From the NCBI GenBank assembly GCA_964006375.1, contig OZ023266.1, positions 14,210,565 to 14,274,564 of the forward strand: a stretch of DNA of 64,000 nucleotides, read 5' to 3'. The stretch's first letter is position 1; each line of letters starts with the position of its first letter. Source of the stretch: Tillus elongatus. Lineage: Eukaryota; Arthropoda; Insecta; Coleoptera; Cleridae. This document shows, in pieces, positions 44,246-56,560 of this stretch. Below the pieces are notes generated by a model. It saw nothing but the letters and a program-made list of their open reading frames with translations, was not told the DNA's origin and made no database searches. The position numbers and the translations under genes are program-made.

Positions 44246-44261
44246 CTAAACATCTAAAAAC

Positions 44262-45327
44262 TAAAATTGACCCCGGAGAATATTTAAAAAATTTAAAGTC
44301 GCGGTCTTCTCAATAACGATTTTTTCTTGCGAAAATTCGCGAAAAAGTATAGACTATTAAAACCACAACCTCTATAAGTGAAACTACCGCCAAATCATCA
44401 GATAAGGGGTCCATTTGAAATGAATTTTTTGGAAATATTTTAGTAGTTAGTTCTTAGGGCAGTATATGGCTGCGGCAGGTTGCCATTCGCACATTTTTCT
44501 GTGATTCTAAAACATATTTCCGGGATATATCTGTCTGAATAATACTTAGTGGGGTAATACGAACATATATAAATATGAATTGTTTGTTTTTTCAGATCAC
44601 TATGTATTTCAATACATAAATTAATTATTTTGACAGGCACTGGATTACAAAAATTATTTGTTTTTATTTTGTATATGTGCACGCACACAAACATTTGTCT
44701 TGGATTGAAAATCTTAATTAATTTTGTTACTACTATTTTATGTACTTAATTTTATTGGGATAAGACCGGGATATAAGCTTCATGCCTTGGGAAATATTTT
44801 AGTAAAATGAAGGACAATGGTGGTTGAAGCTGTAATTTAAGGCTTTGCAAACACATTTGTTATGACATTTGCTTTACATAGCCCGTATTTGTCTCAGGTT
44901 CTCCGTCTAAAAATTGCAAATTTTGACGTTTCAAATCTTTGACATTTTAAAAAGAAAAACTATATAATTTTCAAAGTAAATTTGCTGTTATTTTGACATT
45001 CTTGCGTCAAGAAAATTTAATTATTGTCTGTAATATATAATAGATTTTGTTATCCACACAAAATATTTTGGGTTTGTCCATTTCTCTGGTCACCAGTGGC
45101 ACCCATTTTTTTTAAATGACATAAGTTTCTTTCTTCAAACTTAGAGATCTGAATTTGAGCATGTAGGGTAAGTTTAATAGTGTAAACCTGAGTACCAAAT
45201 GTTTTCAGGAAAAACTGATCCGATATTCCTGGCTAACGAACTTGTCCAAGCCACGTGCAAAATGAGGATACCTACCAAATTTTATCACAATCGATACATT
45301 ATTTTTGAGTTATCGGTCTGATACTGC
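44262..45327 (+). mobile_element. TA-core element, long form, interrupted at its core
   Basis: The first 90 bp (44262-44350) are the 3' segment of one copy, TTGACCCCGGAGAATA with a hairpin GATTTTTTCTTGCGAAAATT. Long-form body follows: TCCATTTGAAATGAATTTTT, AATGAAGGACAATGGTGGTT, CCAAGAAAATTTAATTATTG-like sequence, ATTCCTGGCTAACGAACTTG and TTTTTGAGTTATCGGTCTGA. Where the (TA)n tract would begin, at about 45327, the sequence passes directly into a CR1-like copy. The middle (44460-44800) is divergent and may contain other DNA. Confidence 0.65.
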
Positions 45328-47118
45328 TATTTGCTTCTCTAATCCTGACCCCTCGGATATCTTACAAAACGTGACCGGAATTATCCAAGCTGGCATGGAT
45401 TTTTTTATTACACGTACACAGAAAACCTCTTCAGCTATTAAAAAGCCCTAGGTCTCTAAATCCTCTGACAAGGCCAGACATGAAAAGGTCAAAGCTTACA
45501 AAACGCTTCTACACAATTCCAGTCAAGAAATCCGTCAAGCATTCAACGACGCAAGAAACCGCTATGACCGCATTCTTTCTGAGGCAAAAAAACACGTTTA
45601 CTAACCACATCAAAAACAAAGTTCTTTTAATCTCCAACGACAGCAAACCTTTCTGGACTCTTGCTAAATCTATTGAGAATCATTTCTGCAGGAGCATGTT
45701 TCCACCTCTTGTTTCAGGGGATGAAATCGTATCTACCACCCTGGGCAAGGCTGAACTTTTTGCCTCGTTGTTCGCCCTCAATTCTACTTTCAACCCACCT
45801 CCAAATGTTCAACCACCAAAGGTATAAGGTCGCGCATAAAATGACGGATATCATTTTCAAAACTAAAAAGGCACGAAAGATGCTCTCTTCTCTTAATACC
45901 AGGAAAGCCTCTGGTCTTGACGAGATCCCAGCAATTGTTTTTAAAAAATGTGCACCAGAACTTGCTCCTGCCCTGACTCGTCTGTTTCAGACATCTTACA
46001 ATAGATGCATATTCCATAGTAACTGAAAAACTGATCGAAAGCGCTTCCTAGTAACTACAGACCTATTTCTCTCCTTTTAGACGTGTCTAAAGTGATGTAA
46101 AAGTATATAAACACCGAATTACTAAAATTTCTTGAAAAACACAGTCTCATCCACGACAGGCAGTATGGATTCCGTCAGCGCAGATCAACTGCCGACTTCC
46201 TTTCCTTGGTCACCCATTCTTGGAACAAGTCTATGGAACTACACGGTGAATCCCATATTGTCGCTCTAGGCATATCCAAAGCATTCGACCAGGTCTGGCA
46301 CGCATGGCTGCTTAATAAACTTCCGGCGTATGGCCTACCACCAAAACTCTGTACCTGGACAGCAAATTTCCTCTCCAACCGGAGCATTTCTGTTGTGGAT
46401 GGCCATTTATCTAAACTGTATCCAATTAATGCAGGGGTTCCTCAAGGTTCAGCTTCAGCCCCTACTTTGTTTCTTCTCCACATCAATGACCTCCTCTCTA
46501 GCACATCCAACCCAGTTCACAGTTACGCGGACGACAGCACCCTCCACTCAAATATACAATATTCGAAACCTGTCTCTTTAGCCCAATTAGATGAGGATCG
46601 CAGACTCATGGATGGTTCTGTCTCCGTGGATCTCCAAAAAAATATTAGACTGGGGAAGTAGAAATCTTGTAAAATTCAACCCCACCAAATCTCAGTCTTG
46701 CTTTCTTTCTCATAAGAGATAAACCAGCCCTAGACCCATCACAATGAACAACCAAGTTAATCAAAGTAATAAGTCCTTTACACTTGTTGGCATTTTTGTG
46801 GATCGAAATCTCAATTGGCATCAACATGTCACATCAATTGCAGAAGCGGCTGCTAAGAAATTACGTTTCATCTTCCGGGCTCGCAAATATTTTTTCCCAG
46901 CTAATCTCTATACCTTATATACTTCACAAATAATACCAAACCTCGAATACTGCTCCCACATCTGGGGTGCCGCTGCCGCTTCTACACTCGCTATCCTGGG
47001 CTCCATTCAGAAGAGAGCTATACGTCTCATCGGTGACCATGCCCTCACCCAAAGGTTGCCATCCCTTGCCCACCGACGTGCCGTTGGTGACCTCTATCTC
47101 TCTGTTATAGATATCTGC
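45328..47118 (+). pseudogene. CR1-like retrotransposon, 5'- and 3'-truncated copy
   Basis: The copy starts near the end of the endonuclease region (SNPDPSD), then KTLLHNSSQEIRQAFNDARN across a frame break, NTRKASGLDEIPAIVFKKCA, a damaged stretch at 46020-46100 (stop, deletion of the VQPxPKKGS block), SKAFDQVWHAWLLNKLPAYG, NAGVPQGSASAPTLFLLHIN and an intact YADDST box (near 46525). A one-base insertion in an A run near 46636 shifts the frame, and the frame resumes at NNQVNQSNKSFTLVGIFVDR. The copy ends at GATATCTGCAT (47120), where the 176-bp satellite array begins, so the 3' end and poly(A) are missing. Confidence 0.88.
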
Positions 47119-47120
47119 AT

Positions 47121-48370
47121 AAACAAGGCTCTTAGATGAAGTATCGCCCGTAACAGTTGTGTATTCTTTTTCCTGCGCTCTATTTCGTAAATATGTATAT
47201 ATTAATGTGTAAGGATCTATCAGCTTACATTATGTACGCCTGACCTGACCTATAAATGCGACGGTTCTCATAACCTTGGTCACCAAAACCATTTGTAATG
47301 ATGACGGTGTCAAAATCTAAAGGGATCAAATCTGTTGATTTTGGTGGCTTATTGTTTTGATTTCTGATAAACAAGGCTCTTAGATGAAGTATCGCCGGTA
47401 ACAGTTGAGTATTCTTTTTCCTGCGTTCTATTTGTGACGGTTCTTATAACCTTGGTCACCAAAAACATTTGCAATGATGTCGGTGTCAAAATCTAAAGGG
47501 ATCAAATCTGTTGATTTTGGAGGCTTATTGTTTTGATTTCTGATAAACAAGGCTCTTAGATGAAGTATTGCCCGTAACAGTTGAGTATTCTTTTTCCTGT
47601 GTTCTATTTGTGACGGTTCTCATCACCTTGGTCACCAAAACCATTTGCAATGATAACGGTGTCAAAATCTACAGGGATCAAATCTGTTGATTTTGGAGGC
47701 TTATTGTTTTGATTTCTGATAAACAAGGCTCTTAGATGAAGTATCGCCCGTAACAGTTGAGTATTCTTTTTCCTGCGTTCTACTTGTGACGGTTCTCATA
47801 ACCTTGGTCACCAAAACCATTTGCAATGATGACGGTGTCAAAATCTAAGGGGATCAAATCTGTCGATTTTAGAGGCTTATTGTTTTGATTTCTGATAAAC
47901 AAGGCTCTTAGATGAAGTATCGCCCGTAACAGTTGAGTATTCTTTTTCCTGCGTTCTATTTGTGACGGTTCTCATAACCTTGGTCACCAAAACCATTTGC
48001 AATGATGACGGTGTCAAAATCTAAAGGGATCAAATCTGTTGATTTTGGAGGCTTATTGTTTTGATTTCTGAGAAACAAGGCTCTTAGATGAAGTATCGCC
48101 CGTAACAGTTGAGTATTCTTTTTCCTGCGTTCTATTTGTGACGGTTCTCATCACCTTGGTCACAAAAACCATTTGCAATGATGACGGTGTCAAAATATAA
48201 AGGGATCAAATCTGTTGATTTTGGAGGCTTATTGTTTTGATTTCTGATAAACAAGGCTCTTAGATGAAGTATCGCCCGTAACAGTTGAGTATTCTTTTTC
48301 CCGCGTTCTATTTCGTAAATATGTATATATTAATGTGTAAGCGTCTATTAGGTTACATTATGTACGCCTA
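47121..48370. repeat. satellite array, seven units, 176-bp period
   Basis: The phrase AAACAAGGCTCTTAGATGAA occurs at 47121, 47369, 47545, 47721, 47897, 48073 and 48249. The spacing is 248 bp once, then 176 bp five times. Units are almost identical and contain TCACCAAAACCATTTGCAAT, GACGGTGTCAAAATCTAAAG and GGATCAAATCTGTTGATTTT. The first and last units alone carry an extra block TCGTAAATATGTATATATTA through TACATTATGTACGCCT, which accounts for the longer first period. An imperfect hairpin, GTGACGGTT with AACC and GGTCAC, lies in each unit. No open frame spans units. Confidence 0.95.
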
Positions 48371-49137
48371 TGTTCTATGATATTAATTACAATGCGACCA
48401 CAACAACATAAATTCAGGTGACAGCGAATCGCGTAGTTACCAACGTAATAAAAACTCGCACAGTCTAGTGGTGGATAGTGGTTCGGCTATCGATGATTAT
48501 TGATCAGCAAAGAGATATTCGTATTAAAACAGTCGTGTATGTGTGTAATATACAACAGAAATACAAGGGTCATTAAGATTCAATGTAACTGTCACTGTTT
48601 ATTGGCGAACAGGAGACAACTGCCATAGTAATTAATAATTAAATACTATAAATACTCGTTGCAATGCATTACAAGGTGTGCAATAAATAATTGTTTACGA
48701 CATACAAGCCACGTTGTCATAGCTGGCCCAGACAGTTTATTTAAATGTGGATGATGGACAGCGGTGTTACCAATGCAATATCATTATCTGCCCCCCCTTG
48801 CCCCCACACCCCGCTATTTTGGATGGCATCCCTTAATAATAGTGCTCCACCGCATTAGGGTCGTGTCGTGTACATTGCTAATTCGCATTTTATGATTTAC
48901 TATTTCTATTTCCGGGTTCACATGTACACAAACAAACGGTGCTGGTTTTGGTGCACGGTGTACGTGTATGTACGTGTGTGTGTTTATGTGTGTTCATGTG
49001 TGTTCAAATAGATCATTATAGAATGCAACACGCAATATTTAGTACCGATAATACGCCTGATCCAGCTCATCTAAATCCCTTCTAATTAGAAGCGTCAGCA
49101 TTATTTGGTTATATGTTTATTTGTAAGTATAAAAAAA
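48371..49137. other. no recognisable gene; GT-rich patch
   Basis: Apparently unique sequence with a C-rich run near 48791-48812 and a GT-rich stretch at 48957-49005 (GTGTACGTGTATGTACGTGT). Confidence 0.45.
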
Positions 49138-49209
49138 ATTCGGTGCGCAGCAAGTGCGTTATGGTAGTGAATTTTCATAAGAATAACATATTATAGTGAT
49201 TTCGCCTTA
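49138..49209 (+). mobile_element. TA-core element, 5' end, interrupted
   Basis: The start motif TTCGGTGCGCAGCAAGTGCG then TTATGGTAGTGAATTTTCAT continues to the TA at 49210-49211, where a mariner-type element is inserted. Confidence 0.75.
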
Positions 49210-49211
49210 TA

Positions 49212-50968
49212 CAGGGTGGCGCCTTGAAAACGAAACAGACCGATTTGCGTCCAGACAATTATTTTTTTTAAGAAACGCTGAGACACGTCAATTTTAATAT
49301 TGAGGGGGCATGTTTTGACATAAAACGCAACTTTGTCACATCAACCCCTTAAGGGTGGTGATAACAACACTTATATTTTAAATAGGGAACATGGGTCGAG
49401 TGTTACATCATTTGAAAGCTCTGTCTTTTCTGAATTCAGCACACTACTTTTTTTGAAGTTTAATCAACTCGTTTAAAAATTATTCACAGTTGAAGTTGCA
49501 AGAACGTATTTCATTCATTGTGATAAGAAATGCACTAATTAGTCAATTTTTGGTTAAAAAAACTAAAAAACAAAACCAAACGTTCAAAAATGTTTACTCA
49601 GTTAAGTAAGTGTTGCTGACCACCAACTTCCATACAAAAGTACAAATTTTGTTCAAAACGAGCTCTGATATTCTGGAGCACTTGTGGTGTTATTAGACGG
49701 CATTCTTCAACAATGCGTCATCGTAATTCTTCCAGAGACTCCGGTTCTGTTGCGTAAATTCTACTCTTTAAATGGCCCCATAGAAAGAAGTGTAAAGGAG
49801 TTAAATCCGGTGATCTAGGGGGCCACTCAATAGCACCTCTACGCCCAATCCATTGCTCTGGAAACTCTCTGTTCAAAAACTCCCTAACATGTTGTGAAAA
49901 ATGTGGAGGAGCTCCATCTTTTGAAAAACTAATTGATTTTCTTGATAGCGATCATCATTTTCAACAATGCCAATTAGTAGAGGGTAAACGATATCTTCTA
50001 GTAACTCCAAATACGTTTCGCCACTCAAATTGCCATCAAGAAAAATTGGTCCGATTAAACGGTCTCCAAAAATGCCAGTCCAGACATTCAATTTCTGTGG
50101 AGTTTGACGACAATTATGACGATTGACTGTAGATTTTACTAAAAACGTACACTCATCTAAAAAACAGATATAGAACAGAAAGTTCCCGTTATCAGCTATT
50201 CGTGCAGTCATAACTTCAATAACTCCAGCCGCCGATCAAAAACATCTTCATTCAGTTGCTGTAAAAGATGAATTTTATACGGGTGAAATTTATGATGCTT
50301 CAATATTTGCTGAATAGTTCTTCTTTGGATGTTTGAAACAGTGGCCAATTTTCTCGTGCTCAAAGTTGGGTCTGCAGCAATCTGTCCTAAAACTTAAATC
50401 TCAGTAGTCTCATTTCTAACTGTAAATTCACGTTCAGGATACCGTTTTTTGTTGGCTACGGAACCACCTTGTCAAAACTTTGCAACTAACTCCAAAATGT
50501 ATTAACCCAGACTGGTTAATGGAGCATAAGACGCAATTACCGTAGAAGCTGGACGTGTGACCTGGAATTGTAATCAATAAAATAATGAAACCATATTTTT
50601 TGACAAAACATTGACATGGAGAATATATATGCAAGTTTCGCAGACACAACTTATTTCAGCACCTACTGATTTTTTTTCCTATCCTGAAAATCTAAATATT
50701 ACTTAAATACTTTCATGTTTTAACGAGATGAAGTCCGATCGTAATATGCACAACCAGTGCAAAAATGTTTAGATAGTCTGCATTAACGTATTGGTGGAAG
50801 ACGTCAAGTTGACCTGCGAGATCACCCGATTTGAAATCGCTTGACTTTTTTGTAAAGATATAAAGTTTTTCGAAATTTTCACACATACAGTTTTCTGTGG
50901 CCTTGAATTTGTTTATCTCACAGTTTCACTTCCGTGAAAACAAACTGTGTTGTTTTGGATGCCACCCT
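49212..50968 (-). mobile_element. mariner-type DNA transposon, full length but decayed
   Basis: The left end is CAGGGTGGCGCCTTGAAAAC then GAAACAG. The right end, reverse-complemented, is AGGGTGGCATCCAAAACAAC then ACAG. Both are next to TA (49210-49211 and about 50969). The 1.76-kb length and the content of a whole transposase reading on the minus strand mark it as a former autonomous element. It lies inside a TA-core copy, so it is younger than that copy. Confidence 0.82.
49600..50460 (-). pseudogene. mariner-type transposase, whole length with frame breaks
   Basis: Reading down from 50460: KKRYPEREFTVRNETTEI, then a stop, VLGQIAADPTLSTRKLATVS and NIQRRTIQQILKHHKFHPYK (the paired helix-turn-helix region), LLQQLNEDVFDRRLEFC, then FYICFLDECTF with the first catalytic aspartate. 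It continues STVNRHNCRQTPQKLNVWTG, IFGDRLIGPIFLDGNLSGET and YLELLEDIVYPLL. After VFQKM the frame is broken; the expected DGAPPH and WIGRRGAIEWP blocks survive in shifted frames at 49800-49920, followed by the C-terminal region to about 49600. Several stops and shifts make it inactive. It is close to, but not the same family as, the copy at 615-1509. Confidence 0.85.
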
Positions 50969-50971
50969 ATA

Positions 50972-52549
50972 GTTTTCGACGTTTGGAATTTACATTTTCT
51001 TCTCCGTGCATATTGGATTTTTATGGAAATAATTTCGAGTAACAAAAATATTTCTCCATTTTGACTGGGGTTAGTAACAACTAATTAGTGCCTCACAAGT
51101 TACAGAACATGAAAAAGAGTAACACGCATGTTAAAATTAATCTCATTTATCCTATTTTGCTAAGGCGTCAACCACTAGCACAGTTTGAGTTTTCTAAACA
51201 TGAAGCTGGTCTTTCTGAAAACGATCGTTTAACATTTCTACATTTTTCTTGCATCACTACTCTCACTGTACCTCGAATACGAGCCTTCAAGGTATCTAAC
51301 TTACTTGGTGGCTTTTAAAAAACTTGTTTCTTCATGCGTCAGAGCTAGTCATTCTATTCCTCCTGCTACCTAATATATCTAATAGGGAAAACGTTACTTA
51401 AAAAATTCTAAATTACAAGTCAAAAAAAGGTGCTCCATCTTGTTGGTACCAGACGCTCTGACAATCACCGCAGAGTGTTTGTTATGGTGATACGATTCGT
51501 TAAAAAAAATTATTCACTTTTCGCTTTCCAAGCCCCCACCCTTCATAATTATCTCTTAGGTCTAGGACTGATCCTTTAAGAATTTATTCGTTTCATATTT
51601 CACTAACCTTGTGAAAATAACTCCAAAACGGAAGCCAAAACGTCGAGTTTCAACCAATCTGGTATCAAGATGTTTTGTCAATAAATCATAATCTGCCAAA
51701 TTTCTGCTGTTTACTTTAAATAGGTTTAAGAAACATCTAAAAATTTGTTAAACAAACAATTTTTTGGCTTTTTAGTGTAACCTACCCTATTTAAGCTCCC
51801 CAGAGTTGTTTATCTGGACTGTAGTGTCAGTTATTTGGTTATTTTATTTACTTCCTCCACTCTGCCTCAGATCCACCTGTTTAGTTAAGTATTTATTCTT
51901 GTTTCCCCATGTTTCGCCAGCATATCACTTAAATCATCACCACGGCTTCTAATATAATGTGACCCTGTCTATGTTCGTATGTCTGATTTCTCCACGTGTC
52001 CCCAATGAATCAATCAGTGAGTGCGACTGGCATATTCAGCGAGACTGGTGGATCAAAGAGAGTGTTCCTTGATTGACGGCCAACGCATGTGCATCCCGGG
52101 CTTCTCTTATGTGATCTTTGCCTTCTCGTGTGTCATATTATCGGGATTTATTGCAGGAGGAGATACGTCATGTGGATGCAATAGAGGTGATATGTCATCA
52201 TTATTCTCCTTGTTGATGCCGGTGTTCCGTTAACTGATGTGCTATATTTAATCCGTCTCGGGGACATCCATTACGAATATCAAAGGAGTTTATCGTCATT
52301 ATTTTACTCTTAAGATAAAACACGATATAATGCTGTTTTACGATTATTTCTGACATAAATTCAAGTAGTGACGTGATTGGTTTCAAAAATAACGTATTGT
52401 AGTGAATGCAATTTAGATTTGATCCAAGAGAGTTAGAAAATTGGATACATATAAACCTATGGTGCAGCTATCATTTTGTATAGCTTGAAATTTTTTTCTG
52501 CTGCTCAGCTTTAATGGTCAGCATATAAAAAGATTAGCTCTAGCAATAA
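50972..52549. other. no recognisable gene or repeat
   Basis: About 1.6 kb of apparently unique sequence. Open frames at 51088-51318 and 52021-52233 lack motifs. GGTGCTCCATCTTGTTGGTA at 51431 echoes GGCGCCCCATCTTGTTGGTA at 16110, so part may be a decayed dispersed repeat. Confidence 0.45.
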
Positions 52550-53018
52550 AAACTCGGGACGCAGCAAGTGCGTTATGGTAGTGAATTTTTATTAAATGCT
52601 TCAAATTTAAATAACTTAATTTTCTATACACTTGGGAGTTTAATTTTAATACGTAGTAAGGTCTTTCCTAAGGCAAGATATCCACAAAATTTCATTAAAA
52701 TAATTTTGTAATTTTCGGAGAAAAAAATTTTTTTCGAAAGAAAATTTAAAATTTGAATAACTCAATTTCATCTAAACTTAGAAAGTTGAATTTTGGTACG
52801 TAGTACGACCTCTCCTGAGGCAACATATACAGTAAATTTCATTAAAACAGCTTTGTTACTTTCGGATAAAAAAAATTTTTCGATAAAAAACTCAAAATTT
52901 TTATGGGAAACCCCGTCTGATTTCTCTGGATAACGAACTCATCCAAGCCATTAATAAAAGAAAGGCACTTGCCAAGTTTCATCGAAATCGGTCAATTATT
53001 TTTTGAGTTATGAGACGG

Positions 53019-53100
<82 letters not shown>

Positions 53101-53105
53101 TAAAC
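52550..53105 (+). mobile_element. TA-core element, copy lacking the 3' hairpin
   Basis: The start is TCGGGACGCAGCAAGTGCG then TTATGGTAGTGAATTTTTAT. The body has an internal duplication: AATAACTTAATTTTCTA with its CTAAGGCAAGATATCC block, then AATAACTCAATTTCATC with CTGAGGCAACATATAC. It ends GGATAACGAACTCATCCAAG, TTTTTTGAGTTATGAGACGG and the (TA)n core at 53023-53097. After the core only AATTAAACCTATTT follows. Confidence 0.82.
53023..53097. repeat. (TA)n core tract
   Basis: About 75 bp of alternating TA in the 52.55-kb TA-core copy. Confidence 0.98.
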
Positions 53106-53614
53106 CTATTTACAAATGAACTTTAATAAGATATTATGCTGTGACAATACCTCTCTCAAACAGTGGAGATTTCTCCTAGTGAGCTAGCACACCCTAAAAT
53201 ATAATCAAAATGTGCACAGTTATATATGTTTTATTTCTTTTTTCCCTTAGTCTTAATACACTACATATTTTATGAGAATCGATTTAATTTACTTATTTGA
53301 TTTCGTAAATAGTCGGTTAATAGTAAGTTGGAATGAAGTAGATACCACGTTTCTAACATATTCAGAGAAAACACTGTTTAATCCACCCACTAACATTAAT
53401 AATAAAGGTATTATTTGATTTGTATATAAAAATTTCCCAAATGACACAAATAATTCGTCCACTCAAATAAAATTCACTAAAAAAAACATAATATAAACGA
53501 TAAACGATCTCATATCATACAGCGTCTAACAGACCTGCGCAATAATAATCATATGTTACGTTACCATGACAACCACAACTACATCTCATGTAAACTATTC
53601 AATGAACAGCGGTG
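53106..53614. other. no recognisable gene or repeat
   Basis: A+T-rich sequence between two TA-core copies. Nothing recognised. Confidence 0.4.
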
Positions 53615-54191
<577 letters not shown>

Positions 54192-54470
54192 GTTAGCATT
54201 GATCAAGAAATGAGTACGTTATAACGCATAGACCAAGACATGAGTATCTTATAACGCATTCAAACCACTCATTACAACTGAGAATGACAAGACCAGAAAG
54301 ATGTCTCTAAATCATTTACAATCATTTCTTATACAGGCTTAGTTGAGGTCCACATCAAGGTTTCCTACAAAACATGATGCAGTTTTGAAGGTAACTTCCC
54401 TGAACTACCCACACAGCCTTTTATATCTACTCTCACAGCATTTAAAAATGACCAAGTGGTTCAGTTTCGT
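54192..54470. other. no recognisable gene; short duplicated phrase
   Basis: A phrase of about 35 bp, AAGAAATGAGTACGTTATAA and then AAGACATGAGTATCTTATAA, is repeated at about 54207-54258. Otherwise unassigned. Confidence 0.45.
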
Positions 54471-54728
54471 TTCAGAATATCTGTTTAAAAATCGAGAATT
54501 TTGACTTTTCAAATCGGTACTTTTCTTGTAGTTTTTGATATTTTTGCGCCAAGAAAATTTATTTCCTGTTTGTAATATTCAAATTTTGTTAGTCACATAA
54601 AATAGTTTGGTGTTACCTCGTTCTCTGATCAGCAGTGGCACCCAAGTTTTTTTTAATTGCGTATAATTGTTTTTCTTTTTATTAGCAAGAGATCTGAATT
54701 TTGTTGTGTATGATACCTGTTATAGTAA
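54471..54728 (+). mobile_element. TA-core element, long form, left part of an interrupted copy
   Basis: AATCGAGAATTTTGACTTTT, CGCCAAGAAAATTTATTTCC, TTCTCTGATCAGCAGTGGCA and AAGAGATCTGAATTTTG match 44930-45170. The copy is cut at 54728 by a CR1-like insertion, and the core resumes at 56360. Confidence 0.72.
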
Positions 54729-56357
54729 CACACCACGAGGACCTACAGCCTAAATACTATCGTACCGTGGGTGTCGACAAAGAGGAAAGAGGCAACTTGT
54801 TAATTCTGGACTTGAAGGTTTGCAGGTTCGGAGGAGAAGGAAAAACATGTGCCGGCAAGGATTTCCACAATTTGGAAGCCCTCGGGACAAAAGAGCGGGC
54901 TTAACAAGATGTTCTATGTCAGGTGGCCTGGACAGTAAAAGGGTGCATTCACCCTGTTCCCCTGGTAGATTTGTTGGGGGCAGCAGGTGGAGGAGCTATG
55001 GAAGAAAGCTCCTCTGAGCAGTGCCCGTGCAGATATCTATAAAAGAGAGAGGGAGGTCTCCAACGGCACGTCGGTGGGCAAGGGATGGCAGCCTTTGCGT
55101 AAGGGTACGGACACCGATGAGACGTCTTCTGAATGAAGTCCAGGATAGCAAGTGTAGAAGCCGCAGCGGCACCCCAAATGTGGGAGCAGTATTCGAGGTT
55201 TGGCCTTATCTGTGAAGTATATAAGGTATGGAGATTAGCTGGTGAAAGGTATTTGCGAGCCCGGAAGAGGAAACCCAATTTCTTAGCAGCGGCTTCTGCA
55301 ATTTATGTGACATGTTGGTGCCAATTGAGATTTCGATTCACAGAAATGCCAACAAGCGAAATTTGAAAAACTTGGTTGTTCATTGTGATGGGTCTAGGGC
55401 TGGTGTATCTCTTATAAGAGTTGAACTGTACAAGATTTCTACTTCCCCAGTCTAATATTTGTTGGAGGTCCACAGAGACAGAACCCTCCATGAGTCTGCG
55501 ATCCTCATCTAATTGGGCTTAAGAGACAGGCTTAGAGTATTGTATATTTGAGTGGAGTGTGCTGTCGTCGGCTTAACTGTGAACTTGATTGGATGTGCTA
55601 TAGAGGAGGTCATTGATGTGGAGAAAAAACAAGGTAGGGGCCAAGGATGAACCTTGAGGGACTCCTGCATTAATTTGATACAGTTTAGAGGAATGGCCAT
55701 CCACGACAACAGAAATTCTCTGGTTGGAGAGGAGATTTGCTGTGCAGGTACAGAGTTTTGGTGGTAGGCCATAGGTCAGAAGTTTATTAAGCAGCGCTGC
55801 GTGCCAGACCGGTTTGAATGCTTTGGATATGTCTAGAGCGACAATCTGGGATACACCTTGTAGTTCCATAAACTTATTACAAGAATGGGTGACAAAAGAA
55901 AGGAGGTCGGCAGTTGATCTGCGCTGACGGAATCCATACTGCCTGTCGTGGATTAGACTGTGATTTTCAAAAATTTAGTAGTTCGGTGTACATATACTTT
56001 TCCATCACTTTAGAGACTACTGAAAGGAGAGAAATAGACCTGTAGTTGCTAGGAAGCGCTTTGGACCCCTTATTGTGGACGGGTTGTACTCCAGCAGTTT
56101 TCCAGTTATTAGCGAATATGCCTCTATCGTAAGATGTCTCAAACAGACGAGTCAGGACAGGAGCAAAATTTGTTGTTAGAAGGTGACCGGTAAGTGCAAC
56201 AGATGAATTTAGTTGCAGCCCTTAGAGAGAGTTTCATCCAAAGTATATCTTTTCTTCCAGCTTCTAAATTGGGGAGTCTGGTGCAGGGTAGATTGCTACG
56301 GACGTATGCGCTCACACCTCCATGCAACCTAAAAGTAGCACGGTGCTCATGTCCCGG

Positions 56358-56359
<2 letters not shown>
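54729..56359 (-). pseudogene. CR1-like retrotransposon inside a TA-core element, internally deleted
   Basis: On the minus strand the copy starts abruptly next to the (TA)n tract at 56360 with endonuclease sequence (HGGVSAYVRSNLPCTRLPN, CCTYRSPSNN). It then jumps at about 56166 into the RT at APVLTRLFE-like sequence, deleting about 1.1 kb relative to the 36-39 kb copy. It continues through SKAFKPVWHAALLNKLLTYG, NAGVPQGSSLAPTLFFLHIN and a YADD equivalent changed to a stop-containing S-stop-ADDST (near 55567). Further indels lie at 55365-55440 and 55110. The 3' end at 54729 lacks a visible poly(A). Confidence 0.85.

Positions 56360-56432
<73 letters not shown>
56360..56432. repeat. (TA)n core tract at the edge of a retrotransposon insertion
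   Basis: About 73 bp of alternating TA starting immediately after CCCGGGAA of the CR1-like 5' junction. Confidence 0.98.
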
Positions 56433-56433
<1 letters not shown>

Positions 56434-56560
56434 CATATAAAGAACCCCGGATATGGGTTCTAGAGAGTCTAGTTTGCGCTCATTTGAAAAATGTTTTTGA
56501 AAAATCAAAAGTCGCGATCTCTTTTTCGTAAAATGTTCATAGAAAAATTCGCTAAAAAGG
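56360..56560 (+). mobile_element. TA-core element, right part of an interrupted copy
   Basis: The (TA)n core at 56360-56432 is followed by AAAGAACCCCGGATATGGGT, TCTAGAGAGTC and CATTTGAAAAATGTTTTTG, and a decayed end AAAAATTCGCTAAAAAGG. The orientation matches the left part at 54471-54728. About 150 bp of body before the core is missing. Confidence 0.75.

Noticed and set aside
47121..48370. CRISPR array
   Set aside because: The 176-bp units are tandem without unique spacers, and the genome is eukaryotic.
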